DNA from: an uncultured Rickettsiales bacterium
GTDB lineage: Bacteria; Pseudomonadota; Alphaproteobacteria; Rickettsiales; UBA1997
Assembly (NCBI GenBank): GCA_934747265.1
Contig: CAKVGI010000014.1
Coordinates: 1-28,931, forward strand
Direction of reading: 5' to 3'
DNA length: 28,931 bases
This document shows positions 15,996 to 24,874 of the stretch, in pieces. Made by a program: the position numbers and the translations under genes. Numbering within the stretch: the first letter of the stretch is position 1; each line of letters begins with the position of its first letter. Below the pieces are notes generated by a model that did no database searches, was not told the origin of the DNA, and was given only the letters and a program-made list of their open reading frames with translations.

Positions 15996-16427
15996 CTATA
16001 ATAATATTTTTGTAATTTTTTCTTTTATTTCTTTTATTTTTGAAACATCTTTTGGTATAACTAACGTTGTAGAATCGCCACAAAGTGTAGACATTATACC
16101 TTCAATATTTTTTTCATCAAGAAGTTGACCAACTATGTTTGCAGATCCTGGATATGATACAATAGAAATAATAAAGCCATTATCCTCAATTTTTTTCACA
16201 AATTTCTTTGCCCAATCACATGTTCCTTCTAATTTTTGTTGTATTTCATATACTGTATCGCCATTATTGCCTACAACTTTTATGGCTTTAATTTGTTTTA
16301 ATATTCTGGAAATATTTGATTGAGTAACACTTATATTATACTCTTTTTCAAGTATATCCGTGATATCTGTTTGTTTGGTTATTGTGTTTTTCTCTATAAT
16401 TTCCTTTACTAAATGGTTTAATTTCAT
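15996..16427 (-). CDS. argR: Arginine repressor family regulator ArgR
   Basis: ArgR is a hexameric arginine-sensing DNA-binding regulator. The 143-residue form from the ATG at 16427 is preferred over a TTG at 16436. The N-terminal winged helix is clear: LVKEIIEKNTITKQTDITDI then EYNISVTQSNISRILKQI, matching the usual Q.EL...L...G..VTQATVSRDL..L. The C-terminal oligomerisation/arginine domain has GSANIVGQLLDEKNIEGIMST and CGDSTTLVIPKD (usual GxAxxIAxxLD...IxGTIAGDDTILVI). It heads a two-gene operon with the COG3014-like lipoprotein and is divergent from lpxC. The AT-rich intergenic region could hold ARG-box operators, but no convincing palindrome stands out. ArgR is uncommon in alphaproteobacteria, which argues for transfer or an unusual lineage. 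Confidence 0.83.
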   Translation of the reverse strand: MKLNHLVKEIIEKNTITKQTDITDILEKEYNISVTQSNISRILKQIKAIKVVGNNGDTVYEIQQKLEGTCDWAKKFVKKIEDNGFIISIVSYPGSANIVGQLLDEKNIEGIMSTLCGDSTTLVIPKDVSKIKEIKEKITKILL

Positions 16428-16553
16428 TTTTTTCAAATAATTATTAATTAATACTAATTAATTTATAATATAATTAAAAATATAAATCAACATTTTTTGA
16501 TTTACAATTATAAAATTAATTTTATAATGTTAAAAAATATTGGTATAATTGAT

Positions 16554-17405
16554 ATGAAACAAAAGACTATAAAAAACGAAATTGCTTTTAGTGGAATAGG
16601 TTTACACAGCGGTGTTAATGTTAATATTAAAATAAAACCAGCGCAGGAAAATGTTGGTATTGTTTTTAGAAGAATTGATATAAAAGAATATGATAATGAA
16701 GTTAAAGCTTTATATAAAAATGTTGTTAATACACAACTTGGAACAACAATAGCAAATCAATATGGTGTTATTATTCAAACAATAGAACACTTTATGTCAG
16801 CTATGTGGGCGTGTGAAATTGATAATGCTATAATAGAAATAGATAATCAAGAAACTCCAATTATGGATGGTAGTGCTGAAATATTTATAAAAGAGATTAA
16901 AAAGGCGGGTATTATTGAACAACAAAAAGAAAGAAAAATCTTACAAATATTAAAAGAAGTTGAAGTTAAAGATAAAAACAGTTCTATTAAAATAGTACCT
17001 TATGATAAATATAAAATAAATTTATCTGTTGAATATACTTATGGAAATATAGGCAAGCAATCTTTAATTTTTGATGGAAACACTGATTATTTTATTTACG
17101 AAATAGCAAAAGCTAGAACTTTTTGCAATGAAAGAGAAATAGAATTTATGAGACAAAACGGTTTAGCGCTTGGTGGAAGTCTTGATAACGCCATGGTTTT
17201 TAATGATAAAACAATTATCAATAAAGATGGTTTCAGGTGCGAGAACGAAGTTGTAAAACATAAACTTTTAGATTGTATTGGTGATATGTATACAAGCGGT
17301 TATTTTATTCAAGGCGAAATAATAGCTGATAAAACTGGACACACATTAAATAATGAATTATTAAAGAAAATTTTTTCTGATAAAGATAATTATGTTATAA
17401 AATAG
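16554..17405 (+). CDS. lpxC: UDP-3-O-acyl-N-acetylglucosamine deacetylase
   Basis: LpxC is the zinc enzyme for the committed step of lipid A synthesis. The ATG at 16554 gives 283 residues beginning MKQKTIKNEIAFSGIGLHSG, the normal LpxC start. An upstream TTG (16497) and ATG (16527) are in frame, but a TATAAT-like -10 at 16523-16528 would place transcription start after both. Zinc ligands are seen at His79 (IQTIEHFMSAMW) and at His236 and Asp240 (KHKLLDCIGDMY). The general acid/base region TGHTLNNELL holds His263 and Glu78 precedes the first ligand, matching the E. coli positions within two residues. It is followed 4 bases later by recG, so they are cotranscribed. Its presence shows an outer membrane with lipid A. 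Confidence 0.95.
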   Translation: MKQKTIKNEIAFSGIGLHSGVNVNIKIKPAQENVGIVFRRIDIKEYDNEVKALYKNVVNTQLGTTIANQYGVIIQTIEHFMSAMWACEIDNAIIEIDNQETPIMDGSAEIFIKEIKKAGIIEQQKERKILQILKEVEVKDKNSSIKIVPYDKYKINLSVEYTYGNIGKQSLIFDGNTDYFIYEIAKARTFCNEREIEFMRQNGLALGGSLDNAMVFNDKTIINKDGFRCENEVVKHKLLDCIGDMYTSGYFIQGEIIADKTGHTLNNELLKKIFSDKDNYVIK

Positions 17406-17409
17406 ACAT

Positions 17410-20406
17410 ATGGAAAAAGTTTTGGATTTTTTGCTTTTACCATTAAAAAACTTATCTGGCTTTGGCGAAAAGACGATTAAGCTTTATGAGAAATTGCTTT
17501 CAAAAAAAAGCTTAGAATTAAATAATGAATTAAAGGTTGTAGATTTATTATATCATAAACCAGAAAGAGTTTTATTTAGGCAAAAAGATCCTAATTTAAT
17601 GCAAGTTCAAGATGGTGATTTTATAACAACAAAGGTTATAGTTAGTAGTCATGAGATACCATATAAAAAAAACCAGCCACATAGAATAATTTGTTATAAT
17701 GAAACTGGATTTATTACTATTATATACTACAAAATGTTTGATTTTATGAATAAAATATTTCATGAAGGAAATCAAATAACAGTTAGTGGTAAAGTTGAAA
17801 AATTTAATAACGAATTGCAAATGTCGCATCCAGATTATATAAATAGCGCTAATATTCCAGATTTTGAACAAATTTATCCATTGACCGCCGGCTTAACGAA
17901 TAAATCTTTACATCAAACAATACAAAAAATTTTATCAAAAATTCCAGATTTACCAGAGTGGATACCTGATAGTTTTTTATTTGAAAAAGGTTGGCAGAGT
18001 TGGAAAAAAAGTATATTTGGTATTCATAATGCTAAAAATGATAGTGAATTATCAAATACAAGTCTAAATATTGAAAGATTAGCTTTTGATGAGTTGTTAG
18101 CAAATCAAATAGTTTTAAATATAACAAAAGAAAAAATAAAATCAGAAAATAAAAAAAATATTTTAGATAATAAAACAAATTTTTTAAAAGAAAAAATTCT
18201 GAAAGTTCTACCTTTTAGTTTAACAAACGACCAACAAAAAGTTATAACAGAAATAGAAAAAGATATATATTCTGAAAAAAGGATGTTAAGATTATTGCAA
18301 GGCGATGTTGGTAGTGGCAAAACTGTTGTAGCATTTTTAAGTATGCTTCCATTTTTAGAAAATAATAAGCAAGTAGCTTTTATGGTTCCTACATCAATTT
18401 TAGCTATTCAGCATTTTGAGTGGATTAAAAATATCTGTAATAAGTCTGATTTTATTGAGGTTGTTGATTTTAATGATGATAAAGATACCTCTTCATCCTT
18501 CATTACTAAGAATATTACCACATCCATTCTTACTAAGAATGTTCTTACTCCACCCCTTGATAATAATACTCTTACTTCCATCCATGTTAAGGATATCCTC
18601 ACTCCCCCCCCTGTTAAGGGGGGTAAGGGGGGTTTTATTTCGCCAAAAGAAGACCTCATCCCAACAAAAAAACTGCATTCTCTTCCATATAATCCATTAT
18701 TAAAAGAAAAAGCAAGAGAATTAAGACAAAATCAGACACCTTATGAACGGATTTTTTGGACTAAAATATTAGCATTAAAGCAATTTGAAATGTTAAAATG
18801 GACTAGACAAAAACCAATAGATAATTTTATAATTGATTTTTTTTGCAGTAAATTGATGTTAGGTGTTGAAATTGATGGTAATACTCACGATGACAGAATA
18901 AAATATGATAAAAATAGAAGTGAAATTTTAGAAAAACAATATGGTATTCAAATTATTAGATATACAAATGATGATGTAAAAAATAATATAGAAGGAGTTT
19001 ATGAGGATTTAAGGCTAGCGATAGAAAAAAGACGACAATATATAGAGAAGGGTAGGGGGGATGGTGTTGTTGGGTGTTGCTGTGGCGATTATTATGAAAA
19101 TAAAACCCCCCTTACCTATATAGGGGTACAGCAACATACAAAAATCAGTGGTGATTATTGTGAAAATAAAACCCCCCTTACCCCCCTTATCAGGGGGGAA
19201 AGTGAGGATATCCTTATCAGGGGGGAAAGAGATGATGTCCTTAGCGGAGAAGATGTAAAGATGTCCTCAGTGGGGGGTGGATATAATAATATCCTTAATG
19301 GAGGAGGATTGGCAATATCAGGAATGGAAAAAGACATAAGGAAAAAGAAAAAGATAAGAATTGCGCTTCTTACCGGAAATATCAAGGGAAAAAAGAGAAC
19401 AAGAATATTAAAAGCTTTAAAAGATGGTAATATTGACATTTTGGTTGGAACTCACGCATTATTTCAAGAAAATGTTGAATTTAAAGATTTAGGTTATGCT
19501 GTTATAGATGAACAGCATAGGTTTGGCGTAGTACAAAGACTAAGTTTGATAGAAAAAGGCAAAGATGTTGACATTTTGGTTATGACAGCAACGCCAATAC
19601 CAAGAACTCTTGCGTTAACAATATATGGAGATATGGAGGTTTCAACAATAAAAGAAAAACCAAAAAACAGAAAAGAAATTATAACAACATCATTGCAAAA
19701 AGAGAAATTTTATGATTTAGTTATTAGAATGAAGGAAAAAATTAAAGATGGTGAAAAAGTGTATTGGATATGCCCATTAATTGATGAAAGTGAAAATTTA
19801 AAAGCTACACCATTATTTGAAAGATATGAGCAGTTAAAAATGTTTTTTCAAGAAGAAGAATTGGGCTTTTTGCACGGAAAAATGAGTGAGACAGAAAAAG
19901 ATAAAATAATGAATGATTTTAGTAATAAAGATGGTTTAACTAAAATATTAATATCAACGACAGTTGTCGAGGTTGGCGTAGATGTTCCTGATGCAACAAT
20001 TATTATAATAGAAAGTCCCGAAAGATTCGGCTTATCTCAAATGCACCAATTAAGGGGTAGGGTAGGTAGAGGAAGTAAGCAATCGTACTGCATATTATTT
20101 TATGAAAAGCTTACTGATAATTTAAGAAAAAGAATGGAAACATTGAAAAAAAGTTCAGATGGATTTTTTATAGCAGAAGAAGATTTAAAATTAAGAGGGG
20201 CTGGTGAGATGTTGGGGGCAAGACAAAGTGGTTATCAAGAATATATGATAGCGGATTTATTAAATCATTATAATCTTTTGCTCGAAGCATCTAAATTGGC
20301 AAAATACATTGTACAAAACAAACAATTTCTAAACAGTGAAGCGGTAAATATATTATTGAAACTATTTGGTTATAATGAAATTATGGATAGAACAATTTTT
20401 AATTAA
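17410..20406 (+). CDS. recG: ATP-dependent DNA helicase RecG carrying a large in-frame insertion with a DUF559 nuclease domain
   Basis: RecG remodels stalled forks and Holliday junctions. The usual length is about 690; this one has 998 residues. Host parts are intact: the wedge/OB domain (about 50-150), Walker A GDVGSGKT (298-305), motif Ia VPTSILAIQH (326-335), VGTHALFQ, DEQHRFG (700-706), TATPIPRT (726-733), and TVVEVGVDVPDA through QLRGRVGRG, then the C-terminal RecG motif LKLRGAGEMLGARQSG. About 300 extra residues (345-645) sit exactly between motif Ia and IRIALLTG, where E. coli RecG has roughly 15. Residues 421-545 of the insert form a DUF559 endonuclease-like domain; the rest is translated GC-rich repeat. 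The whole frame is open. No intein splice motifs are seen, so the insert is probably retained in the protein as a surface loop. Confidence 0.93.
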   Translation: MEKVLDFLLLPLKNLSGFGEKTIKLYEKLLSKKSLELNNELKVVDLLYHKPERVLFRQKDPNLMQVQDGDFITTKVIVSSHEIPYKKNQPHRIICYNETGFITIIYYKMFDFMNKIFHEGNQITVSGKVEKFNNELQMSHPDYINSANIPDFEQIYPLTAGLTNKSLHQTIQKILSKIPDLPEWIPDSFLFEKGWQSWKKSIFGIHNAKNDSELSNTSLNIERLAFDELLANQIVLNITKEKIKSENKKNILDNKTNFLKEKILKVLPFSLTNDQQKVITEIEKDIYSEKRMLRLLQGDVGSGKTVVAFLSMLPFLENNKQVAFMVPTSILAIQHFEWIKNICNKSDFIEVVDFNDDKDTSSSFITKNITTSILTKNVLTPPLDNNTLTSIHVKDILTPPPVKGGKGGFISPKEDLIPTKKLHSLPYNPLLKEKARELRQNQTPYERIFWTKILALKQFEMLKWTRQKPIDNFIIDFFCSKLMLGVEIDGNTHDDRIKYDKNRSEILEKQYGIQIIRYTNDDVKNNIEGVYEDLRLAIEKRRQYIEKGRGDGVVGCCCGDYYENKTPLTYIGVQQHTKISGDYCENKTPLTPLIRGESEDILIRGERDDVLSGEDVKMSSVGGGYNNILNGGGLAISGMEKDIRKKKKIRIALLTGNIKGKKRTRILKALKDGNIDILVGTHALFQENVEFKDLGYAVIDEQHRFGVVQRLSLIEKGKDVDILVMTATPIPRTLALTIYGDMEVSTIKEKPKNRKEIITTSLQKEKFYDLVIRMKEKIKDGEKVYWICPLIDESENLKATPLFERYEQLKMFFQEEELGFLHGKMSETEKDKIMNDFSNKDGLTKILISTTVVEVGVDVPDATIIIIESPERFGLSQMHQLRGRVGRGSKQSYCILFYEKLTDNLRKRMETLKKSSDGFFIAEEDLKLRGAGEMLGARQSGYQEYMIADLLNHYNLLLEASKLAKYIVQNKQFLNSEAVNILLKLFGYNEIMDRTIFN
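18480..18642 (-). repeat. Left GC-rich array of the recG insert, inverted
   Basis: On the minus strand it contains degenerate 25-30 bp units (TTATCAAGGGGTGG, TTAACATGGATGG, TTAGTAAGAATGG) ending in a C6...G6 stem-loop at about 18603-18632. It is translated in recG as Thr/Pro/Leu-rich sequence such as NVLTPPLDNN and TPPPVKGGKGGF. Confidence 0.75.
18670..19044 (+). other. DUF559 (PD-(D/E)xK-like) nuclease domain embedded in recG
   Basis: These are RecG residues 421-545. The domain starts LHSLPYNPLLKEKARELRQN, which is how free-standing DUF559 proteins begin, and continues QTPYERIFWTKIL, RQKPIDNFIIDFFCSKLMLG, VEIDGNTHDDRIKYDKNR and IIRYTNDDVKNNIEGVYEDL. The presumed active-site residues are all present: Asp476 (IIDFFC), Glu487 and Asp489 (VEIDG), and His493. 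DUF559 is related to Vsr/restriction-type folds, and its biological role is poorly defined. There is no Met, stop or obvious start site inside, so it is translated only as part of RecG unless an internal start is used. Confidence 0.82.
19045..19325 (+). repeat. Right GC-rich array of the recG insert
   Basis: Two near-identical blocks, 66 bases apart, begin at 19084 and 19150 (GATTATTATGAAAATAAAAC and GATTATTGTGAAAATAAAAC), each leading into CCCCCCTTACC. They are followed by CCCCCCTTATCAGGGGGG and 22-30 bp units (CCTTATCAGGGGGG, CCTTAGCGGAG, CCTCAGTGGGGGG, CCTTAATGGAGG). The protein shows the duplication as CGDYYENKTPLT and SGDYCENKTPLT. Confidence 0.8.
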
Positions 20407-20499
20407 TATAGATTTAACGTGTAAATAAAAACATCACAATACAAAAATGGCGTACTTCAATAAAGTCAGCCACTTTCATTAAATTGATAAATAAAATAC
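20407..20499. terminator. Possible bidirectional terminator between recG and yajQ
   Basis: TGGCGTACTT and AAGTCAGCCA (about 20442-20467) form an imperfect 10-bp stem with two central mismatches between the convergent recG and yajQ genes. T-runs are poor on both strands, so this is tentative. Confidence 0.3.
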
Positions 20500-20991
20500 T
20501 TAATCTCTAAAATTATTAAATTGTAAAGGCAAATCCAGATTTAAGTCTTTTACTAATTGTATTATATCTTGTAAATCATTTCTACTTTTACCGCTAACTC
20601 TTAATTCTTCACCTTGAATTGTTGCCTGAACTTTCATTTTGGAATCCTTAATTGCCTTAGTAATTTTTTTGGCTATTTCTTGTTCTATTCCTTCTTTGAT
20701 TTTTATTGTTTGCCTTAAAGTATTACCACCAGCTTTTTCTGGATTTTCAAAATTTAATGCTCTCGTATCTAGCTTTCTTTTTACGAAACATCCTTTTAGC
20801 GATGATTGAATTTGTTCTAATGCATAATCACTTTCAGCTGTTGCTAATATTTGTTTTTCCTTTTTATTAAGTTCAAGAGACCATTTTACATTTTTAAAAT
20901 CATATCTATTGCCGATTTCTCTTTGTACTCCATTTATAGCATTTAAAACTTCTTGAAAATCAATTTGTGAAACTATATCAAAACTTGGCAT
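20500..20991 (-). CDS. yajQ: YajQ family nucleotide-binding protein
   Basis: YajQ-family proteins are small two-domain proteins. Some bind cyclic di-GMP and act with transcription factors, and others bind nucleic acid. The 163-residue length is normal. The hallmark N-terminus MPSFDIVSQIDFQEVLNAIN leads to EIGNRYDFKNVKWSLEL. Central sequences are CFVKRKLDTRALNF and TLRQTIKIKEGIEQEIAKKI, and the C-terminal sequences KVQATIQGEELRVSGKSRND and LDLPLQFNNFRD complete the family pattern. It lies downstream of pccB on the same strand, but a hairpin terminator lies between the two, so it probably has its own promoter. Its role in this organism is unknown. Confidence 0.95.
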   Translation of the reverse strand: MPSFDIVSQIDFQEVLNAINGVQREIGNRYDFKNVKWSLELNKKEKQILATAESDYALEQIQSSLKGCFVKRKLDTRALNFENPEKAGGNTLRQTIKIKEGIEQEIAKKITKAIKDSKMKVQATIQGEELRVSGKSRNDLQDIIQLVKDLNLDLPLQFNNFRD

Positions 20992-21010
20992 ATTAAAATT
21001 ATTTGTTATT

Positions 21011-21036
21011 AATAAAAAGCTATCTTGCGATAGCTT
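21011..21036 (-). terminator. Rho-independent terminator of pccB
   Basis: AAGCTATC (21017-21024) and GATAGCTT (21029-21036) form a perfect 8-bp stem with a 4-base loop. On the minus strand it is followed by a short T-rich run. It sits 10 bases after the pccB stop and 20 bases before the yajQ start. Confidence 0.7.
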
Positions 21037-21045
21037 ATTGTAAAA

Positions 21046-22578
<1,533 letters not shown>

Positions 22579-22865
22579 AAAAATTCCATTAAATTTGATT
22601 TATAAATAAAGATTAATTTAAGTTTTTAAATTAATCAAGAAAAAAATAAATATTTAATAATCATAACATCGTTTTAATTTACTTCTTAATATATAAAATA
22701 TATAAAATAAAAAATAATAAGAATCTATTGAATGTTTTTTATTTTTTGTTGGTACTGATAATTTTTGGTTTATTTTTAATTATTATAGCACTAAAAATTG
22801 ACACGAAATATTTTTTATTATTGCCACTCTGTAAAGAAAATTATATAAAATATTTTTTTCTTCCA
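22579..22865. other. AT-rich intergenic region upstream of pccB
   Basis: This contains the pccB promoter region and AT-rich DNA. A frame from a TTG at 22728 encodes about 27 hydrophobic residues (VFYFLLVLIIFGLFLIIIAL) and then runs into the repeat. It could be a truncated membrane-protein remnant, but nothing supports expression. Confidence 0.35.
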
Positions 22866-23580
22866 TACCTTATAAGGGGAAAGCTAATGAAATCAATACT
22901 CAATTTCTATCCCCTTTGTAAAGGAGGAGTTAATTGTAGAACACTTTCCATTCATCGCCCCCATTTATAAGAGGGATTTAGTTGTAGAATATCCTCTCTT
23001 TTTGCTCACTTTGTAAGAGGAGAGTCAATCGTAGAATATTCCCTCTCTTGCCCCCCTTCGTAAGATGGGAGCTGACATAGTCAGCAGGGGGTTGATAGTA
23101 TTTGTTTTATAATAAAACAAAATAAATAATTAAAAATTGAAAATATAAAGTTTGAGGTTTTGAATTAAGAATTAAGAATAATAAAGTATATTACATATTA
23201 AACAATGTTATTTATTTTATTTATAATATAAATAATAATTGTAATTTAATATAGTCAAGTAATTTAAACCCCCCTTACCCCCCTTATCAGGGTGGGTGGA
23301 AGTGTACTTTATTAGGGTTGGTGGAAATGTACTTTATCAGGGGGGATGGAAAGGTACTTTATCATGGGTGGGGTGATAGTGTATCCCTTATCAGGGGGAA
23401 AAATATAGAGGTATTTCTTATCAGAGAGGAATATAGGGACGCCCCTTAACATGGATGGTAGAAGAGTATCTATTATCAGATGGTAGGAAAGAACACCATT
23501 TAACAGAGGTAAACAGAGGTTAGAAAACGAAAGAAAGTAGAAATTGTGAATAAATATAAATTAATTGTTATTGATACCAT
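22866..23580 (+). repeat. Composite GC-rich repeat element, copy C
   Basis: The first array has units at 22869, 22915, 22964, 23010 and 23056 (spacing 46-49), each like TTTGTAAGAGGAGAGT followed by CGTAGAATATTCCCTCTC. Then come GCTGACATAGTCAGC, AGGGGGTTGATAG and a 9-bp hairpin at 23101-23109/23113-23121. An AT spacer shares AATTAAGAATTAAGAATAAT and ATATTAAACAAT with copy B. The second array starts TTTAAACCCCCCTTACC at about 23262. Its TTATCAG-type units start at 23284, 23309, 23334, 23359, 23388, 23418, 23446, 23473 and 23500 (spacing 25-30). The tail beginning AAGAAAGTAG at 23531 matches the copy B tail at about 36 of 44 bases. Confidence 0.87.
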
Positions 23581-23618
23581 TTTGTTTTTTCAAAAAACTA
23601 TTGATTTTAATTAAAAGC

Positions 23619-23646
23619 TTTTATATTATTGCATGTAGTATATAAT
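23619..23646 (+). promoter_or_regulatory. Candidate promoter for gspF
   Basis: TTTTAT (23619-23624), a 16-base spacer and TATAAT (23641-23646) end 13 bases before the gspF ATG. This parallels 12144-12172 upstream of the gspE unit. Confidence 0.4.
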
Positions 23647-23659
23647 TTTTTTAATTGTA

Positions 23660-24874
23660 ATGAGTGATAAATATACTTATAAAGCATTAGATCAAAACAG
23701 AAATAGAATTGTAAAAGGAACAGTACAAGCTAACAATGAATATGCTTTGGAGCAAATTCTTAATGAATCAAATTTAGCTTTGATATCTTTTAAAAAAATT
23801 AACAAATCAGCTCTGAATTTTGCTTTTTTAGAGAGAATAACTAGTAAAGATTTAATAAGTTTTTTTATTCACCTTGAACAATTAGAAAAGGCCGGTGTTC
23901 CTTTATTGGACTCTTTATCTGATTTAAAAGAGTTTTCTGATAATCAAAAAATTAGAGATATTTCTGCGGATTTATATGAATCTGTTAAAGGCGGAAAGAT
24001 GCTATCAGAAGCCATGGAAAAACACAAAAAAGTATTTGATCAAGTTATGATTAGTTTGATAAGAATGGGTGAAAAAACTGGTGGTTTGCAATCTGCTTTT
24101 AAAAACATATATGAAAATTTGAAATGGAGCGATGAAATTAAAAGAAAAACAATTAAAGCTATAAGATATCCTATTTTTAGTTTATTGGTTTTATTTATTG
24201 TGACAGCTGTTATGCTTAAACTTGTTGTTCCTAAGGTTATGGGATTTATCGTTGACCAAGGTATAGCAATACCTGCTTATACGGAAGCTTTAATTGCTAC
24301 ATCTGATTTTTTTGAGGCGTATTTTGTAGATTTTGTTTTATTTTGTATAATATCCTTCTTTTCCATAAGAATATTAAGTAAAAATAGATCCGTAAAATAT
24401 AAAGTTGACGAAGTTAAATTAAAAGTGCCACTAATAGGTAATATTATTACAAAAATAGAAATGTCAAAATTTACTAGATTTTTTGGTGTTACTTTTGCTA
24501 GTGGTATTCCAGTTCTTGAATGTTTACAAATATCTGGCGATATTGTTAAAAATACCGTACTAAAGGCTGATATAGAAAGGGTTAAGGAAGAGGTTTCTGA
24601 TGGTAAATCTGTTTATAATGCGTTAGCTTCGTCTCAATATTTTCCTAGTATGGTTTTAAGAATGTTTAAAGTTGGTGAAGAAAGTGGTAATATGACTGAT
24701 GCTATGGATAATATACAATATTTCTATTCCATGGAAATTAACGACTCAATAGATAAAATTATTGGTACACTACAACCTAGTATTATATTTGTGATGGGTG
24801 GTTTGATGGCTTGGGTTATAGTTGCTGTATTTGGTCCTATTTATGGAAACTTTGATAACTTTGGTGGAATGTAA
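23660..24874 (+). CDS. gspF: Type II secretion / type IV pilus inner-membrane platform protein (GspF/PilC family)
   Basis: This is the polytopic inner-membrane platform on which pseudopilins or pilins are assembled by the GspE/PilB ATPase. The 404-residue length is normal. The N-terminus YTYKALDQNRNRIVKGTVQA and two homologous cytoplasmic GspF domains (about 70-190 and 270-395) are visible. They include IHLEQLEKAGVPLLDSLSDL with MGEKTGGL in the first and TFASGIPVLECLQISGDI with VGEESGNM in the second. Membrane segments lie at about 173-192, 221-240 and near the C-terminus (IIFVMGGLMAWVIVAVFGPI). bamE starts on the last base of its stop codon. It follows a composite GC-rich repeat by 80 bases. 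Confidence 0.93.
   Translation: MSDKYTYKALDQNRNRIVKGTVQANNEYALEQILNESNLALISFKKINKSALNFAFLERITSKDLISFFIHLEQLEKAGVPLLDSLSDLKEFSDNQKIRDISADLYESVKGGKMLSEAMEKHKKVFDQVMISLIRMGEKTGGLQSAFKNIYENLKWSDEIKRKTIKAIRYPIFSLLVLFIVTAVMLKLVVPKVMGFIVDQGIAIPAYTEALIATSDFFEAYFVDFVLFCIISFFSIRILSKNRSVKYKVDEVKLKVPLIGNIITKIEMSKFTRFFGVTFASGIPVLECLQISGDIVKNTVLKADIERVKEEVSDGKSVYNALASSQYFPSMVLRMFKVGEESGNMTDAMDNIQYFYSMEINDSIDKIIGTLQPSIIFVMGGLMAWVIVAVFGPIYGNFDNFGGM

Larger units (their letters stand above)
18442..19346 (+). mobile_element. Putative DUF559-nuclease element inserted in frame in recG
   Basis: The element has a left array (about 18480-18640), a nuclease coding segment (18670-19044) and a right array (19045-19325). 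The innermost parts of the arrays are inverted copies of each other. Read outward, each goes AAATAAAACCCCCC, TTACCCCCCTTA(T/A)CAG, a G run, then GTGAGGATATCCTTA. The right copy lies at 19164-19220 and the left copy, on the minus strand, at 18582-18640. The same building blocks recur in the intergenic repeats of this window. The exact host junctions cannot be fixed without an uninterrupted recG for comparison. No target-site duplication is obvious. Confidence 0.6.

Noticed and set aside
16437..16553. ARG-box operators between argR and lpxC
   Set aside because: The region is so AT-rich that TTAATTAAT-like palindromes are expected by chance; no pair resembling the known 18-bp ARG box stood out.
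18493..18678. Small frames on both strands within the recG insert arrays
   Set aside because: They are shadows of the repeat. The recG frame alone is continuous with conserved helicase and nuclease motifs.
18442..19346. Intein or group II intron in recG
   Set aside because: No Cys/Ser at the left junction, no HN at the right, no LAGLIDADG or reverse-transcriptase motif, and the block is translated through in frame.
22728..22970. Plus-strand 80-codon frame with a hydrophobic N-terminus
   Set aside because: It starts with TTG without a ribosome site, and the second half is translated repeat. At most it is a remnant.
23284..23506. Regularly spaced short repeats that could suggest a CRISPR array
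   Set aside because: The units are contiguous 25-30 bp degenerate repeats with no unique spacers of constant length, repeats are not identical, and no cas gene is near.
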